Assembly: GCA_021464415.1 (NCBI GenBank)
Contig: CM038468.1
Location: 35,142,969 to 35,206,968 of the forward strand
Length of the DNA stretch: 64,000 bases
Source of the DNA: Lonicera japonica
Taxonomy: Eukaryota; Streptophyta; Magnoliopsida; Dipsacales; Caprifoliaceae
Reading direction: 5' to 3'
Shown here: positions 46,010-58,170 of the stretch, piece after piece
Numbering within the stretch: the stretch's first letter is position 1
Layout of the letters: each line of letters opens with the position of its first letter
The notes under the pieces: model-generated
Databases searched by the model: none
The model's input: the letters and a program-made list of their open reading frames with translations, nothing else
What the model was told of the DNA's origin: nothing
Made by a program: the position numbers and the translations under genes

Positions 46010-46023
46010 ATCTCCCCCTTTTT
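46010..46023 (-). promoter_or_regulatory. Polypurine tract of SIRE-like element
   Basis: AAAAAGGGGGAGAT on the minus strand abuts the 3' LTR; it primes plus-strand DNA synthesis. Confidence 0.85.
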
Positions 46024-46360
46024 GATGATGACAATAGAGTTAATGTGTATTTATAAAAAGAGAGTAAATATAAGCATATGAAAAGTATGCTCCCCCTAAG
46101 TTGGTGCATAGAAAAAAAAATTATACAAACAATTTATAGAGAAGAGAAATGCTTGCATAAAATTGAAAGGTACTTAAAACAATTTAAACAAACGATAAAA
46201 TAACTTAGAAGTTCTTGAACAAGCATAAAATAAGCGAACATAGCATAATTAAAACAAACGATAAAATAAATGAGTGTGTACCATTCTCACTCATTTCTCA
46301 CTCATAACACATAGACACACATGTGCTTCTCCCCCTTTTTCTTCATCAAAAAGGTTGGAA

Positions 46361-47548
46361 TCACTCTTGCGGAGGCGGCGGCGGCGGCGGTGCCGGTTGA
46401 TCCCATGGTTGCCAACCCGGAAAGATGTAGTCCTGATGGTAGTGTTGAAATGCCGTTTCAATCCGGTTGAACCGATGATGCATTTCTTGACGAGTATTGG
46501 TCAAGTTGATGTTGAGGTTGTTGATGGCATCCAGGATTTGATCATGGCGGTTCATAGCTCTTGGTTGGCGAAGAGGAGAGTGATGTGGTGAATCTTGGCC
46601 TTCTTCTTGTTCGTCTTCCTCGTCGTCATCGGATTGCTCAATGTCATTTGGATCGTTAGGAATCCACCGACCATTTTCCAAGTGATAGTGCATGAGATGA
46701 AATGATCGTTCCGAGTACATATCATGCTCCGATAGTTCATATCCATCCGTCTCATCGTCCAAAGTAATATCAAAGTGCTTGAAAAGACGAGTCAAAACCA
46801 TACCGTAACCGAGTCCTTTATTTCCATGGCTCATGATCTCATAAAATTTATCAAAGATTAGGCTAGCAAAATCAAGCTTATGAAGACTATGGATTGCCCA
46901 AGTAAGAAAAAGATCAAGGTTATTCACTTTGGAGTGACTACCCGTTCTAGGCAAAATGCAATAAGTTATAATGTGGTGAATGAGACGAGCATGAAGAGTA
47001 AGCATAGCAACCGTGATTCTATCATCCCAATTTTCTCCAACATTCCTAAAGCGCCTTTTTAAAAGAGGAGAAATAGCATTTTGTCGGGTGTAACCAAGAA
47101 TTCATTCAAAATTTGAAGTAACAATAGTAGTATTTTGACGATTAAAACCAAAAATATGAGCAATATCATCCTTTGAGAAGGTAATCAAAGTGCCTTTAAC
47201 AAGCGTTCTAAGACAGGTTCTATCTACTTCCCCTTCGTGAGTAATTGGGTGATGCAAATTCGCATAAAATAGCCTCATCAACCTAGGATAAATATTCTCC
47301 TTAATGCATAAGAAATTTAGAATTCCTTGTCTACGAAATACATGCGTAATACGCAACTCATTTTCAGAAAACAACACTTGATCGAAGAGTTTACCTTCGA
47401 TTATGGCTCTATCTGCAAAATCATTGTGATACCGGACTTCAAGTTCATGTGTGAGGAAGAGAGGAGGCAAATCACCTTGCCCCGGTTGAGGAACATTCTC
47501 TGGTTGCCGAGTACGTCTCCTAGTATTCCTTCTTGAGTGAGATGCCAT
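46361..47548 (-). pseudogene. Accessory ORF downstream of pol (putative plant transposon protein type)
   Basis: From ATG 47548 the frame runs 148 codons to a TGA (47102-47104), then stays open in the same frame to 46361, about 395 codons in all. It has a basic RRNTRRRTR N-terminus, a globular part with a FSENELRITHVFRRQGILNF block (about 47378-47319), LVKGTLITFSKDDIAHIFGF, then an acidic run of Asp/Glu (about 46625-46590), a helical stretch LDAINNLNINLTNTRQEM and a proline tail (PAPPPPPPP). It resembles the domain Pfam lists as putative plant transposon protein (PF20167). In SIRE elements an ORF in this place was first described as envelope-like; I see no clear signal peptide or membrane anchor. 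Role unknown. Confidence 0.65.
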
Positions 47549-48233
47549 AGAAATGTGAAATGGTGGGTTTGAGGGTTTTGAAAATTTGGAAGAAAATTTG
47601 AAAATTTGAATTTTTGGAAGTGAAAAGATGAAGTAAGGTTGAGGAAATAAAGTTTAGATGGATTTTTATATGGATTTTGAGAGGAAATTTGAGTTTGAAT
47701 GTAGAGATTTGGATTTTGAAGTTAGGGTTTGGTGTAGAGAGAGAAAGTGGTGATTTGGGTTGATTTAGGAAGGATTATGAAGGATTTATAGTGTAAACAA
47801 GATGGATAGATGTTTTAAAGTAGTTATGTAGCAACAATTTGAAGTGGGTTTGAGTTTTCAAAGCTTGAGATGTGTAGAAATGGGGAAAATTTGTGGGTTA
47901 AGAGAATGGAGAAGAAGATGTGTATATAAAGCTGCTGAGTCGACTCAGTAAAAATGAAGAGAGTCGATTGGGTCAGGGAGTCGGCTCCATGGGTACTTGG
48001 GGAGTCGACTCCATGGGCATTTTATCATGGATTTGTCATTTTTTTTAAAAAAATTTGCTTGCTAATCCAATATAATTAAGCATACCACAACATAAAAACA
48101 CTTGTTAAATACTATAATAACATGTATAATTAACACAATTAAAATTAAACAATTGTTTAAAGTAAATTTGTATAAATGATGTATGCTCAAGCATAAGCTT
48201 TATTAATTTCCTTTATGAACTTTTTGGAATAAA
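47549..48233 (-). promoter_or_regulatory. Spacer between pol and accessory ORF with LTR-like palindromes
   Basis: Holds CTGAGTCGACTCAG (47935-47948), GGAGTCGGCTCC (near 47978) and GGAGTCGACTCC (48001-48012), then on the minus strand TATATA (47928-47923), about 375 bp before the accessory ATG. The LTR has the same palindromes followed by a TATATA, so this may be an internal promoter. Confidence 0.45.
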
Positions 48234-51200
48234 CTAGATATCACAAGCTCTAGTCATACCGAGTTCACGTCGAATAGTACAAAAATGATCTTCCGAAAGA
48301 GGTTTAGTGAATATATCCGCAAATTGCGATTCGGTGCCAACGAATTCAATATCAACATCACCTTTTTGCACATGATCACGAATAAAATGATATCTTATCT
48401 CAATGTGCTTAGTACGTGAATGTTGTATGGGGTTCTTGGTCAAACTTATGGCACTTGTGTTGTCACATTTAATAGGAATGTGGCTAAGACTAATTCCAAA
48501 GTCTTCTAGTTGTTGTTTAATATATAAAGTTTGTGCACAACAACTTCCGGCTGCCACGTATTCGGCTTCGGCAGTTGAAAGGGCCACCGAATTTTGTTTC
48601 TTACTTGACCAAGATACTGGTGCGTGTCCTAGAAAATGACATGTGCCACTAGTGCTTTTCCTATCGATTTTGCAACCCGCAAAATCCGCATCGGAATAAC
48701 TAATTAAGTCAAATGAGTGCTCTCTTGGGTACCATAAACCAAATGAACTAGTACCGGAAAGATAACGAAAAATTCGTTTTACGGCAAGTAAATGTGATTC
48801 TTTAGGATCCGCTTGGAATCGTGCACAAAGACATACACTAAACATAATATCCGATCTAGACGCCGTCAAATATAATAGACTACCAATCATACCTCGATAT
48901 TTCTTGATGTCCACACTTTTACCTTTTTCGTCTTTGTCTAGCTTCAACGTTGAACTCATAGGGGTGCTCATGGACTTTGCACATTCCATGTCGAATTTCT
49001 TCAAAAGTTCCTTCACGTAATTTTCTTGATTAATGAAAATGCCTTCTTTGCATCGTTTCACTTGTAATCCAAGAAAGTAGTTCATTTCTCCCATCATGCT
49101 CATTTCGAATTCCTTTTGCATATATATGGAAAATTCCTTACACAAATTCTCGTTAGTAGAACCAAATATAATATCATCAACATAAATTTGCACAAGTAGC
49201 ATATTATTGGCATGATTCTTAATGAATAAGGTAGTGTCTACCTTGCCTCTAACAAATCCATTATTAAGCAAAAATGAACTTAATCTATCATACCATGCTC
49301 TAGGTGCTTGTTTCAAACCATATAAGGCTTTAGACAATTTAAATACATAATCCGGATAGACATGATTTTCAAAACCGGGAGGTTGTTTCACATAAACTTC
49401 CGCTTCAATAAAACCATTCAAGAAAGCACTTTTCACATCCATTTGATATAATTTAAAATTCTTAAAACATGAATAAGCAAGTAGCATGCGAATAGCTTCT
49501 AGACGTGCAACGGGTGCATATGTTTCTTCATAATCAATGCCCTCCTCTTGATTGTATCCTTGGGCAACAAGTCTAGCTTTATTTCTAACAATTACACCAC
49601 TTTCATCCTTTTTGTTACGAAATACCCATTTGGTACCTATAATAGTATGATCTCTAGGTTTGGGAACAAGTGTCCACACTTTGTTTCTCTCAAATTGATT
49701 GAGCTCTTCTTGTATAGCCATCATCCAAGATTCATCTTGTTCGGTTTCAATAATGTTTTTAGGCTCAAATTGAGAAACAAATGCCACATTATTGCAAATA
49801 TTTTTTAAGGATGATCTAGTCATGACCTTACTAGATGGCTCTCCAAGAATTTGATCAATAGGGTGGTTGGACACAAATTTCCAACTCCTAGGCAAATCAT
49901 TCGAGTCTTGCTCGGTTTTATTTTCTAACTCCTTAGGAGGAGCTTGAGCACTCGATGGTTCTTCTTTAGATGTATCATTAATTTGAATATCCGAAATCTT
50001 TTGGGTAATTTCAACATCATCATCGGAATGTACTATGGGTGAGAAAGGATTTGTCTCATCAAACACAACATGCATAGATTCTTGGACAACTAAGCTTTTC
50101 TTGTTATAAACTCTATATGCTTTACTATTGGTGGCATATACAAGAAAAATTCCTTCATCAAATTTAGCATCAAATTTTCCCAAATGATCACGATCATTTA
50201 AAATAAAACATTTGCAACCAAACACTTTAAAATATGCAATATTTGGTTTCTTGTCATTCCATAACTCATAAGGTGTCTTATCTAACTTTTTACGAATAAT
50301 AGTACGATTAATCATATAGCATGCGGTGTTAACGGCTTCCGCCCATAAATACTCCGGTAAAGAATGTTCATTTAGCATAGTTCTAGACATCTCTTGTAGA
50401 GATCTATTTTTCCTCTCAACAACACCATTTTGTTGAGGAGTTCTAGGTGCCGAAAAATTATGATCAATACCATGCTCATCACAAAAGTTCTCAATATCAA
50501 TGTTGTCAAATTCTCTACCTCTATCACTTCGAACATGCACAATAGAAACACCTTTTTCATTTTAAACTTTTCTACAAAACTTAGCGAAAACATGCGGAGT
50601 TTCACTTTTGTGTGTGAGAAAGAACACCCAAGTGAGTCTAGTGTAATCATCAACAATAACAAGAGTGTACAATTTGCCACCTAGACTAGCAACTGAAATA
50701 GGACCAAACAAATCAAGATGTAACATATCAAGTGGTCTAGAAGTAGTAATATCCCTTTTTGACTTGAAAGAAGATTTGTGTTGTTTACCAAGTTGACATG
50801 CATCACAAATTTTATCTTTAACAAATTTTGTTTTAGGTAATCCTTTAACAAGCTCTTTCTTAGACAAATTATGAATCAAATCCATATTAGCATGTCCTAG
50901 TCTTCTATGCCACAACCAAGATACATCATTAATAGCGGATAAACATTTTACATCTTGTTGTGATAAGTCATCAAGTTCAAGAGTATACACATTGTTAGTT
51001 CTATATACAACAAGTAGAATGGAATCATCACTAAAATTTTTAACAATGCAACGATCGGATTTAAAAATGACTTCGTAACCCTTATCACATAATTGACTAA
51101 TGCTAAGTAAATTATGCTTCAAACCATCGACTAATAGAACATTATCAATGCAAGTAGAATACTTACCAACTTTACCTATATCGATGATTTTGCCCTTGGC

Positions 51201-51330
51201 GTTGTCCCCGAAAGTCACATTTCCTCCTCGCTTGGGAATTAGACTTAAGAAGTTGCTCTTGTCTCCCGTCATGTGCTTTGAACAACCACTATCCAAGAAC
51301 CACTTGGATTTGCTACCCTTGGCTTTTAAG
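48234..51330 (-). pseudogene. SIRE-like protease, integrase, RT and RNase H, with nonsense codon
   Basis: Protease: LDSGCSKHMTGD (51300-51265). Integrase: WLWHRRLGHANMDLI and CDACQLGKQH, then [15 protein letters not shown] and the Glu in [12 protein letters not shown] give a complete DDE triad. [44 protein letters not shown] and [10 protein letters not shown]. RNase [19 protein letters not shown] and [10 protein letters not shown]; it ends TRACDI. From 50540 to 48234 the frame is open for 768 codons. A TAA at 50562-50564, within integrase, separates it from the upstream 245 codons in the same frame. Two TAG codons lie between gag and protease (about 51372 and 51336). Confidence 0.9.
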
Positions 51331-51371
51331 CATACCTACACCATAACTTTGAGTAACTTCTCCTTTGGTAC

Positions 51372-53126
51372 CTAAAATGTGTTGGGTCCCTTTGGGTTAG
51401 CAAACATAATGGTTCCTTTTGGAACCCAAGCAAGCTTCTTCTTAGGGAAACTTTCATTTCGATAAAAACAACGATCCACATGATGAGTATTTCTACCACA
51501 ATATGAGCAAAGATGAGTGGGATCATGAGGTGTATATGTTTTAAAAAAGTTTTTGTAATCTTTTTGGTTGTCAATTTGGTTGTAACCCAAACCGGCTTTG
51601 TCAAATACACATCTTTGCATTCCTAATAGTTTATCCAAATTATCCCTACCATTGGTGAATTTTGCTAAGCTATTAGTTAGATCATCCACTTGATCCTTTA
51701 ATTTGACATTTTCTACTACAAGTGTGTTTGGAATTTCCTTTTCTTTTCCTTTCTTCAAAGTATTGATTTCATTTTTCAAAATCATGTTTTCTTTTTCAAA
51801 AAATTCACACTTGTTAGAAATTATCAAATTCTCCTTTTTGAGGCTTGCAAACTTCTTGGAAAGATTTTCAAATTTGTTATGCAATTCCTCAAACATTTCA
51901 TATAACTCATCATAGTCATTTTCATCATGAGCATCATCATTTATAGAAGTATTATCATCACTAAATGAATTATAAATAGAGTCTACCTCATCGTCTCTAG
52001 CCATAAGGCAAAGATTTTCCGTTTCTTCGTCGCTAGAGTTGGCATCGGACTCTCCTTCTTCGGAATCACTCCATGTCCCCTTGAGAGCATGCCTTACTTG
52101 TTTAAAGGCTTTATCTCTTTTATCTCTTCTCTCCTTTCTTCTAACTGGGCAATTTGTTTTGAAGTGTCCCGGTTCATGACAATGAAAACATTTTTTGACT
52201 TCGTCATTTTCAACTCTTGGTTGAATTGATCGATCATTGTTTCTATTTGATGAAGAACCAAAATTGTTTCCTTTCCTTTGAAACTTCTTCTTCTTGGCTA
52301 GAAATTTCATGAAGTTTCTAGAGAGGAGAGCCATGTCATCGTCACCGCCCATTGACTCTAGAGAGGAGAGCCATGTCATCGTCACCGCCCATTGACTCTT
52401 CATCATCCTCTCGTTGACTTGCCTTGAGAGCAAGAGTCTTCTTGGCTTTGGAATCAACTTCTTCTTCTCTTTTTAATTCCTTCTCATGGGTTTTAAGTGA
52501 ACCCAATAGTTCATCCATACTTAACGTTTTGAGGTTCTTGGCTTCTTGAATAGCCGTTACTTTGGGTCTCCACTTCTTGGGAAGAGTTCTAAGAATCTTT
52601 CGAATCTTGTCTTCATTTGAATATTCATTTCCAAGAAGATCTAAAGCATTAGTGATAATAGAGAATCTACTATACATAGAAGCAAGTGATTCATTAGGAT
52701 CCATTTTAAAAAGTTCATAATCATGAACGAGCATATTAATATTATCATCCTTGACTTGTGAAGTTCCTTCATAGGCAACTTCTAATTTATCCCAAATTTC
52801 TTTGGCGGTTTTACAACTAGAAATTTTGTTGTATTCATCTATAGTTAATGCACAATGTAGAGCATTCAAGGCTTTAGCATTAAATTGGATTTTCTTAATA
52901 TCATTCTCATCATATTCGGAAATAGATTTAGAAGTGACTATACCATTTGCATCAGTTTTGGTAATCTTATACGGTCCAATAAGTGTAACTTTCCATTGTT
53001 CAAAGTCACTAGCTTGAAGGAAAGTGCTCATACGACTTTTCCAATAACTATAGTTTTTGCCATCAAATAGTGGTAGTCTAGTGGTGGAAGAACCTTCGTT
53101 AATTCCGATTCCTTGATAAATAGACA
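51372..53126 (-). pseudogene. SIRE-like gag, frameshifted by a 40-bp duplication
   Basis: Start chosen at MSIYQGIG (53126) because LPLFDGKNYSYWKSRM, the first UBN2-gag block, follows directly; an earlier ATG at 53292 lies in the leader. CKTAKEIWDKLEVAYEG and DYELFKM confirm UBN2. After the duplication (52317-52396) the original frame ends at 52342, and the second frame carries the zinc knuckle CFHCHEPGHFKTNC (about 52187-52146), an acidic stretch, a long coiled coil (KFENLSKKFASLKKENLI and on) and another knuckle CSYCGRNTHHVDRC. Gag forms the particle and binds RNA. Confidence 0.85.
52317..52396 (-). repeat. 40-bp tandem duplication in gag
   Basis: TCTAGAGAGGAGAGCC through CCCATTGAC occurs twice head to tail with no mismatch. 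A 40-bp unit shifts the frame by one. Confidence 0.9.
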
Positions 53127-53169
53127 TGATCGTAAACTCTAAGATTTTTAAATCAAAACAAGAGTACAA

Positions 53170-53182
53170 CCTCTGATACCAA
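53170..53182 (-). promoter_or_regulatory. SIRE-like primer-binding site
   Basis: TTGGTATCAGAGG on the minus strand, 1 bp from the 5' LTR, complementary to initiator Met tRNA. Confidence 0.88.
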
Positions 53183-53183
53183 T

Positions 53184-54637
53184 TGTAGGTCGAAAAATAC
53201 CCTTGAGGGGGGGGGGGGTGAATAGGGTTTTTGAAACTTAATTGTATTTTTAAAGACAATATAAAAATATTATGTCTATATATATCGAGCAATCAATAAC
53301 AAGGATAATTTCAAGCACAATGAGCAAATGATACAATATAATAAAGCAAGAGATATAAAGATAGAACCGATCAAAGTCGAAGAATTTTTGTCCACACGGT
53401 TCGGCTTGTTTCCCCTAGTCCGCGCTCGGTTAGTTCCCCAAGAAATTCCACTATAACCGATCTCCTTCCGGGTGAAGACCAAACCACTACAAGTGTATTC
53501 TTCTCACACACTCTAATAAGTATTGAAAAACACTTTCAATACTTTCACAAGAATTTCCTCTTGCTAATTCTATGAGATACACCTCTCACAAAAATGATTT
53601 GAACAAGTTTTGGTGACAAACACCAATGTACAATAGCTCTCGTGTATATCAAATTACAAATGAAGCTCACACTAAGAGATATCAAAATTGATCAATGAAA
53701 ATAAGCTCAAAGAAGAAAAAGATTGATTAACGCCTTAGCTTTCAAACTTGAATAATGTGAATATGTGAAATATGGATTTGTAAGATCATTCAAGTTGTTT
53801 AAAATGAGTATTAGAACTCATATATATAGGTGGAAAAAGTTTGTAGCCGTTTGTGGTGGATATATAAAATAATGGGCCAAAAGTGGACTTTAGAAAAAGT
53901 TCCAACGGCTATATTTTACTTAAGGGAGTCGACTCCCTGACTCTTCATGGAGTCGACTCCATTGCTTTTCCATGAGGGAGTCGACTCCAGCATGTTCATG
54001 GAGTCGGCTACATGGCACTGGTTTGGGATGTTTTGTGCAATTTTCCAACTTTTGCATTTTGGTTCCAAAATCGATTTCAATGCTTGGGGAATGTCAAAAA
54101 TAGCATTCTAAGACTTCTAAAATAGTTTTTGCATCAAAATTTATTCATGGGAATTTATAATGAATTTTCCAAGACGACTAGTTTTCGGTAAAAAATACGT
54201 TTTCAAGAATAAAACTAGTTTTGATCAATCTTATCATTGTTAAAGCATTTCATGAATTATATAAATGATCAATGATATCTTTTACATAAGATCTAAGCAC
54301 TCACTCGATTTATAAATGCTTCGAGTCTTCGTGATACTTGATTTTCTTGAGCGTATCTTCATTTGATTGAAGTTCTTGATTCTTTCTTTTTCTTGATAGC
54401 TTGTAGAGCATATTCTTGATTTTGTATAGAGTATGGAAATCTCTAAAGTTGATTTCTTGTGAATGAATGGCATTTGCAAAGCTTGTGTGAGAATATGATT
54501 GCTTCGGTTTGAAGTTACACTTGGTCGGAAGATGTTTCGGTTAAAGTGGCTTTTTATCAAAGAACAACCGAGTTAAATAACACAATATTAACTTATTGTT
54601 ATTATCAAAATAAGATTAATTTACTTTAAGGTCAACA
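53184..54637 (-). repeat. 5' LTR of SIRE-like element
   Basis: Near-identical to 44556-46009. GGAGTCGACTCC palindromes start at 53925, and TATATA at 53861-53866 is a plausible promoter for the genomic RNA. Confidence 0.92.
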
Positions 54638-55467
54638 ACAATAAATGGCTAAATTTGTTATTATTATTATGAGAGAATTTTAATTCCCACTTTACCCCTA
54701 ATCTTTCTCTCATGAACCCATGTCTTGTACCATTTTAAATTTTTATCACTCAAAGCAAGCGTGCTTCATTCCTCTGGTGAAGCTCCAACGATGATCCGGA
54801 AGCACGATTTGGTAATAGCTATATGCCTAATCCGACACGAATAGAGCTGCTTTTTAAGACCATAATGGGTACAAGTAATAACATAAAAACGCATAGTAGT
54901 TTGGGTCAGATTCAGGTAAATTTGCAAGTTTTATCTAAGTTAACTTGAGCATAATAAGCTTTGCTTGAAATACCCTTATAATAAAATAATAATAAAGGGT
55001 TGAGTGGATGTCGCAGGTACAGATTCTTCAAAATACAAATTGCACTAATGGGGTTAGCCATATTTTTAGACGGGTCGAGCCATATTTTGAAAATTATGTA
55101 CCGTCCCATCCCTCGGGCCCTTTATTGTTATTTTATTATAAGGGTATTTGAAGATAATGCTTAAGTTAATTTAGATAAAACTTGTAAATTTGCATGAATC
55201 CGACCATACTATTGCGTTTTTATTTTGAAACTCATACCCATCCTAGTCTTAAAATGCAGCTCCATTAGTGTCGGGTTAGGCACATTGCTATTACTAAAAT
55301 TATGTTACCGGCTCATCGCCGGAGCTTCAATAGAGATAAGTGAAGCACGCTTGCTTTGAGCAATAAAAATTGAAATTGGTATAAGAGATGGGTTCATGAG
55401 AGAAAGTTAGGGGTAAAGTTGGAAAATCATCTCATGATAATTATTACAAATTCAGCCATTTATTGTA
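54638..55467. repeat. Fold-back element 1, arms of about 360 bp
   Basis: ACAATAAATGGCT (54638) to about 55000 is inverted at about 55108 to AGCCATTTATTGT (55467). Shared blocks include GGTAAAGT, CTCTCATGAACCCAT, CAAAGCAAGCGTGCTTCA, CTAATCCGACAC and AAATTTGCAAGTTTTATCTA. No ORF. The SIRE-like element landed exactly at its left end. Confidence 0.8.
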
Positions 55468-55484
55468 AAGTGAGATGAATTCTA

Positions 55485-56010
55485 ATTCCTTGAATTTTCT
55501 TTGAAGTATTACTTTAGTCCTTGATGTTTCAATTTCGTCAATTTGACCCCTAAATTTTATTTTGATTGCAATGTGGCCCTAAATTAGGCACTATGCTGTT
55601 TCCTTTGACTGAAAAGGCATGTGCCACACACAAGACACTATTGTTAGCAGAAAAAGGTGAAATAAATGTATATAACCTTCAATTCCTAAATTCCCTCCAT
55701 TATGACACAAGTGTTAGGGCTTGTTTTATTAGAACCAAAATTGAAGGATAGTTGTTGCAATTTCGTCCATGAAAAATTTATGTAGTGGGAGTGAAGGAGT
55801 CAAGGGAATTGGTCATTTGTTTTCTTCCTTTCACCCCTTAGGATAGTGCCTCGTGCATGGCACATGCCTTTTTCATCAAAGGAATTAAACGTACATCTAA
55901 TTTGGGACCACATTGCAATTAAGATGAAACCTTTAGAGTCAAATTGACGAAATTGAAATATTAAGGACAAAAGTGAAACTTCTAGTAAACTTCAAGAGAC
56001 TAAAAGAGTA
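55485..56010. repeat. Fold-back element 2, arms of about 155 bp
   Basis: TTGATGTTTCAATTTCGTCA (55521) with GATTGCAATGTGG and GGCATGTGCCA is inverted at 55850-56000. No ORF and no clear target duplication. Confidence 0.7.
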
Positions 56011-56731
56011 AAAGTATATTTTACTCTTTTAGGATGGAATATTGTGTGAAAAAAAATCCCCCATAATTTAGGAAACATTTTTGGATATTTAGTTTTATTT
56101 GGTTAAATTTTTATATTTCTTTGAGTTGTTGAAGGCTTGCTTTATGCTTGTAAGTGTTAAGTGCCATTATAGTGTAGTGAATATTTTCTTGAGGCAAAAC
56201 AAAGAATTCAAATTTGTCAGATTCATGTAAGACGTATATAGGTTTTGATATAAAACAATTATTTTACAATATAAATTTTTGACATATATATAAAGCGATG
56301 CAATTTAATTCAAAACTATCATAATAAAAGGTCGATATACAACTACTATAAATAAAGTGATGCAAGTTTGACCAAAACCACCATAACGATTACCAATCAA
56401 GTCCTTGGGACATAACGCAAAACTTTCTTATTACGATGATAAGGAGGATCCCAACGAGTTACAAGGTAGTTGACATGTTCATGTAATGCTTTGCATAATC
56501 CTCAAGGCTTGGTTAAGTGGAAAAACTTTAGCCATGATAAGTACGTACTTCTGGGTTATGAGTTTAAGTCACTTGAGATGCAACCTTTGAGGACTAGTAT
56601 TATAAACACTTCTTTATGAAAAATACTTAACAATTCACAGTTTTCATCATTTGTAGTTATTTTTAATAAGATCAAATTTTCTTCAACAATATGGTTTAAG
56701 CAAATTTCTTCCTTTTTTTTATGAAATTTAA
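56011..56731. other. Gene-free DNA
   Basis: 56410-56640 is related (inverted) to 43300-43510. Nothing else recognised. Confidence 0.4.
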
Positions 56732-56985
56732 TGTTGTAAATTAGTAACCTAATTCACTCCGCCAACCACGAGCAGGCACGTGGCCATCCATGTTAGCGAT
56801 TTGACCTCTCACATTAAGAGGAGCTCGAAGGAGCTCTGTTCAAGTACCACGGGGAGATCGAATCTCTTTGCAATTTGGGCATTTGGTCTAAGGATCATTT
56901 TCGTTCAATTAATGACGGAGCTCGAATACTGAGCTCTCCCGATAAGCTCTGGAGCTTTCTCAAGAGCCTTTGTATAGTCTCATGG
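56732..56985 (+). repeat. Partial 5' LTR of Tat element B
   Basis: Begins TGTTGTAAATTAG. GGGGAGATCGAATCTC and ATTAATGACGGAGCTCGAA match 7555-7630. It breaks off near a 12-bp inverted pair (GCCTTTGTATAG at 56966, CTATACAAAGGC at 57079), so about 600 bp of LTR plus the leader and primer site are deleted. Confidence 0.65.
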
Positions 56986-57067
56986 CCCAGAGATTGACAC
57001 CTCCAACTAGCTTGAGAGTCAGGTCAACTTTGGCCTCTGCATCTGCCTCTACTCGCCCAGTTCTTGT

Positions 57068-58114
57068 GTGAGTCCTAGCTATACAAAGGCTTGGAGACTT
57101 TCTCCACCACCGGTGAGGAACCCACGAGTGAATGTGGTCGGCGAAGGATGTTCTAAAATAACCACTCAGCATCAGAGCCAAAACAAAAGAGCTCGATCTC
57201 CTCTTCTTCCAGTGCCAGAACCTGAACAGGAAGCATACGCGGGACCTCGAGGGTCTGTGTTAGATAGGATATCCCAAGAGGGATCGGTGGAAGAGATTGG
57301 AAAGAGGCTTAAGTCAGAGATAAGAGCTCACATGGCCGAAATGATGAAGACAATGGGCCATTTAGGAAGGAGCTCGGCTGCAGCTCTGGTAAGAGACTCC
57401 AAATCCCCATTTGCGGAGCACATTTAGAGCTGCCAGGTCCCAGAGAAGTTCAAGCTCCCGACGTTGGAGTCATATGATGGAACCACAGACCTAGTAAACC
57501 ACAAACAACAATATGGGAATATAATAAGGCTCCAAAATGTACCAGATGGTATCGTGTGTAGGGCGTTCATTATAACTCTCAAGGGTGCGTCCAGAATATG
57601 GTGTAACAACCTGCCCCTTAAATCGATACAGAGCTTGCAAGAGCTCAGAACTAGGTTCATTTTCCATTTCCTTGAAAATCGAAAATTGTCCAAATCCTCC
57701 ACTTACCTCGTCACTATCAAACAAAGATCGACAGAATGCTTGAAGGACTATGCTTGCCAATTCAATCAGGAGAGCTTTACAGTCACCGACCTCAATGAAT
57801 GGGTGGTAGTGGCAACCTTTATAGAAGGGGTGAGCTCCCCTTATTGCCTAATGATTATAGCAAGGATGGCCCCTAAAACTATGTCCAAGCTCCTGGACAA
57901 AGTCAACAAGCAGATTAGTATGGAAGAAGCTCTACAGGGGCGTAACCTGTCAGGCTTCTTGGGTGTCCTGTCCCCCTCCAAGTGCCAAAGGGGACACAGT
58001 CCACCCCGCTGCCAAGAGAGAAGGGGCAAGAAGGTAAGAAGGAATCACACAAGTCAGAATCAAGCAAAGGCAAGGCTCGCCAACAGATCTCATTTGTCTG
58101 ATCTTTTTTCTTAG
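57068..58114 (+). pseudogene. Tat element B gag
   Basis: A charged N-terminal part (57068-57427) ends in a TAG; the frame reopens from about 57440. LESYDGTTDLVNHKQQ (57462), a WCNNLPLKSI block (57600), LRTRFIFHFLENRK (57648-57690) and CLKDYACQFNQES are the Retrotrans_gag (PF03732) pattern of Tat elements. VVATFIEGVSSPY and LLDKVNKQISMEEAL follow. A basic RRCQERR-type tail ends at 58114. Gag builds the particle. Broken by one stop at least. Confidence 0.75.
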
Positions 58115-58170
58115 CTTTTTGGGAAACATCCTTCTTCTTGTCTACATATTGACAGAGCTACCATCGCTGG

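Larger units (their letters stand above)
44556..54637 (-). mobile_element. SIRE-like Ty1/copia retrotransposon, 10.1 kb
   Basis: Two 1454-bp LTRs (44556-46009 and 53184-54637), an exact 5-bp duplication ACAAT (44551-44555, 54638-54642), a primer site for initiator Met tRNA at the 5' LTR and a purine tract at the 3' LTR. Order on the minus strand: gag with coiled coil and zinc knuckles, protease, integrase, RT, RNase H, then an extra ORF, as in SIRE/Maximus elements. By eye the LTRs differ at about 17 positions (near 1.2 percent), so the insertion is fairly young. Nonsense codons and a 40-bp duplication disable it. Confidence 0.93.

Noticed and set aside
46274..46591. Plus-strand ORF of 105 codons with an Arg run
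   Set aside because: Shadow of the proline-rich tail of the accessory ORF on the minus strand.
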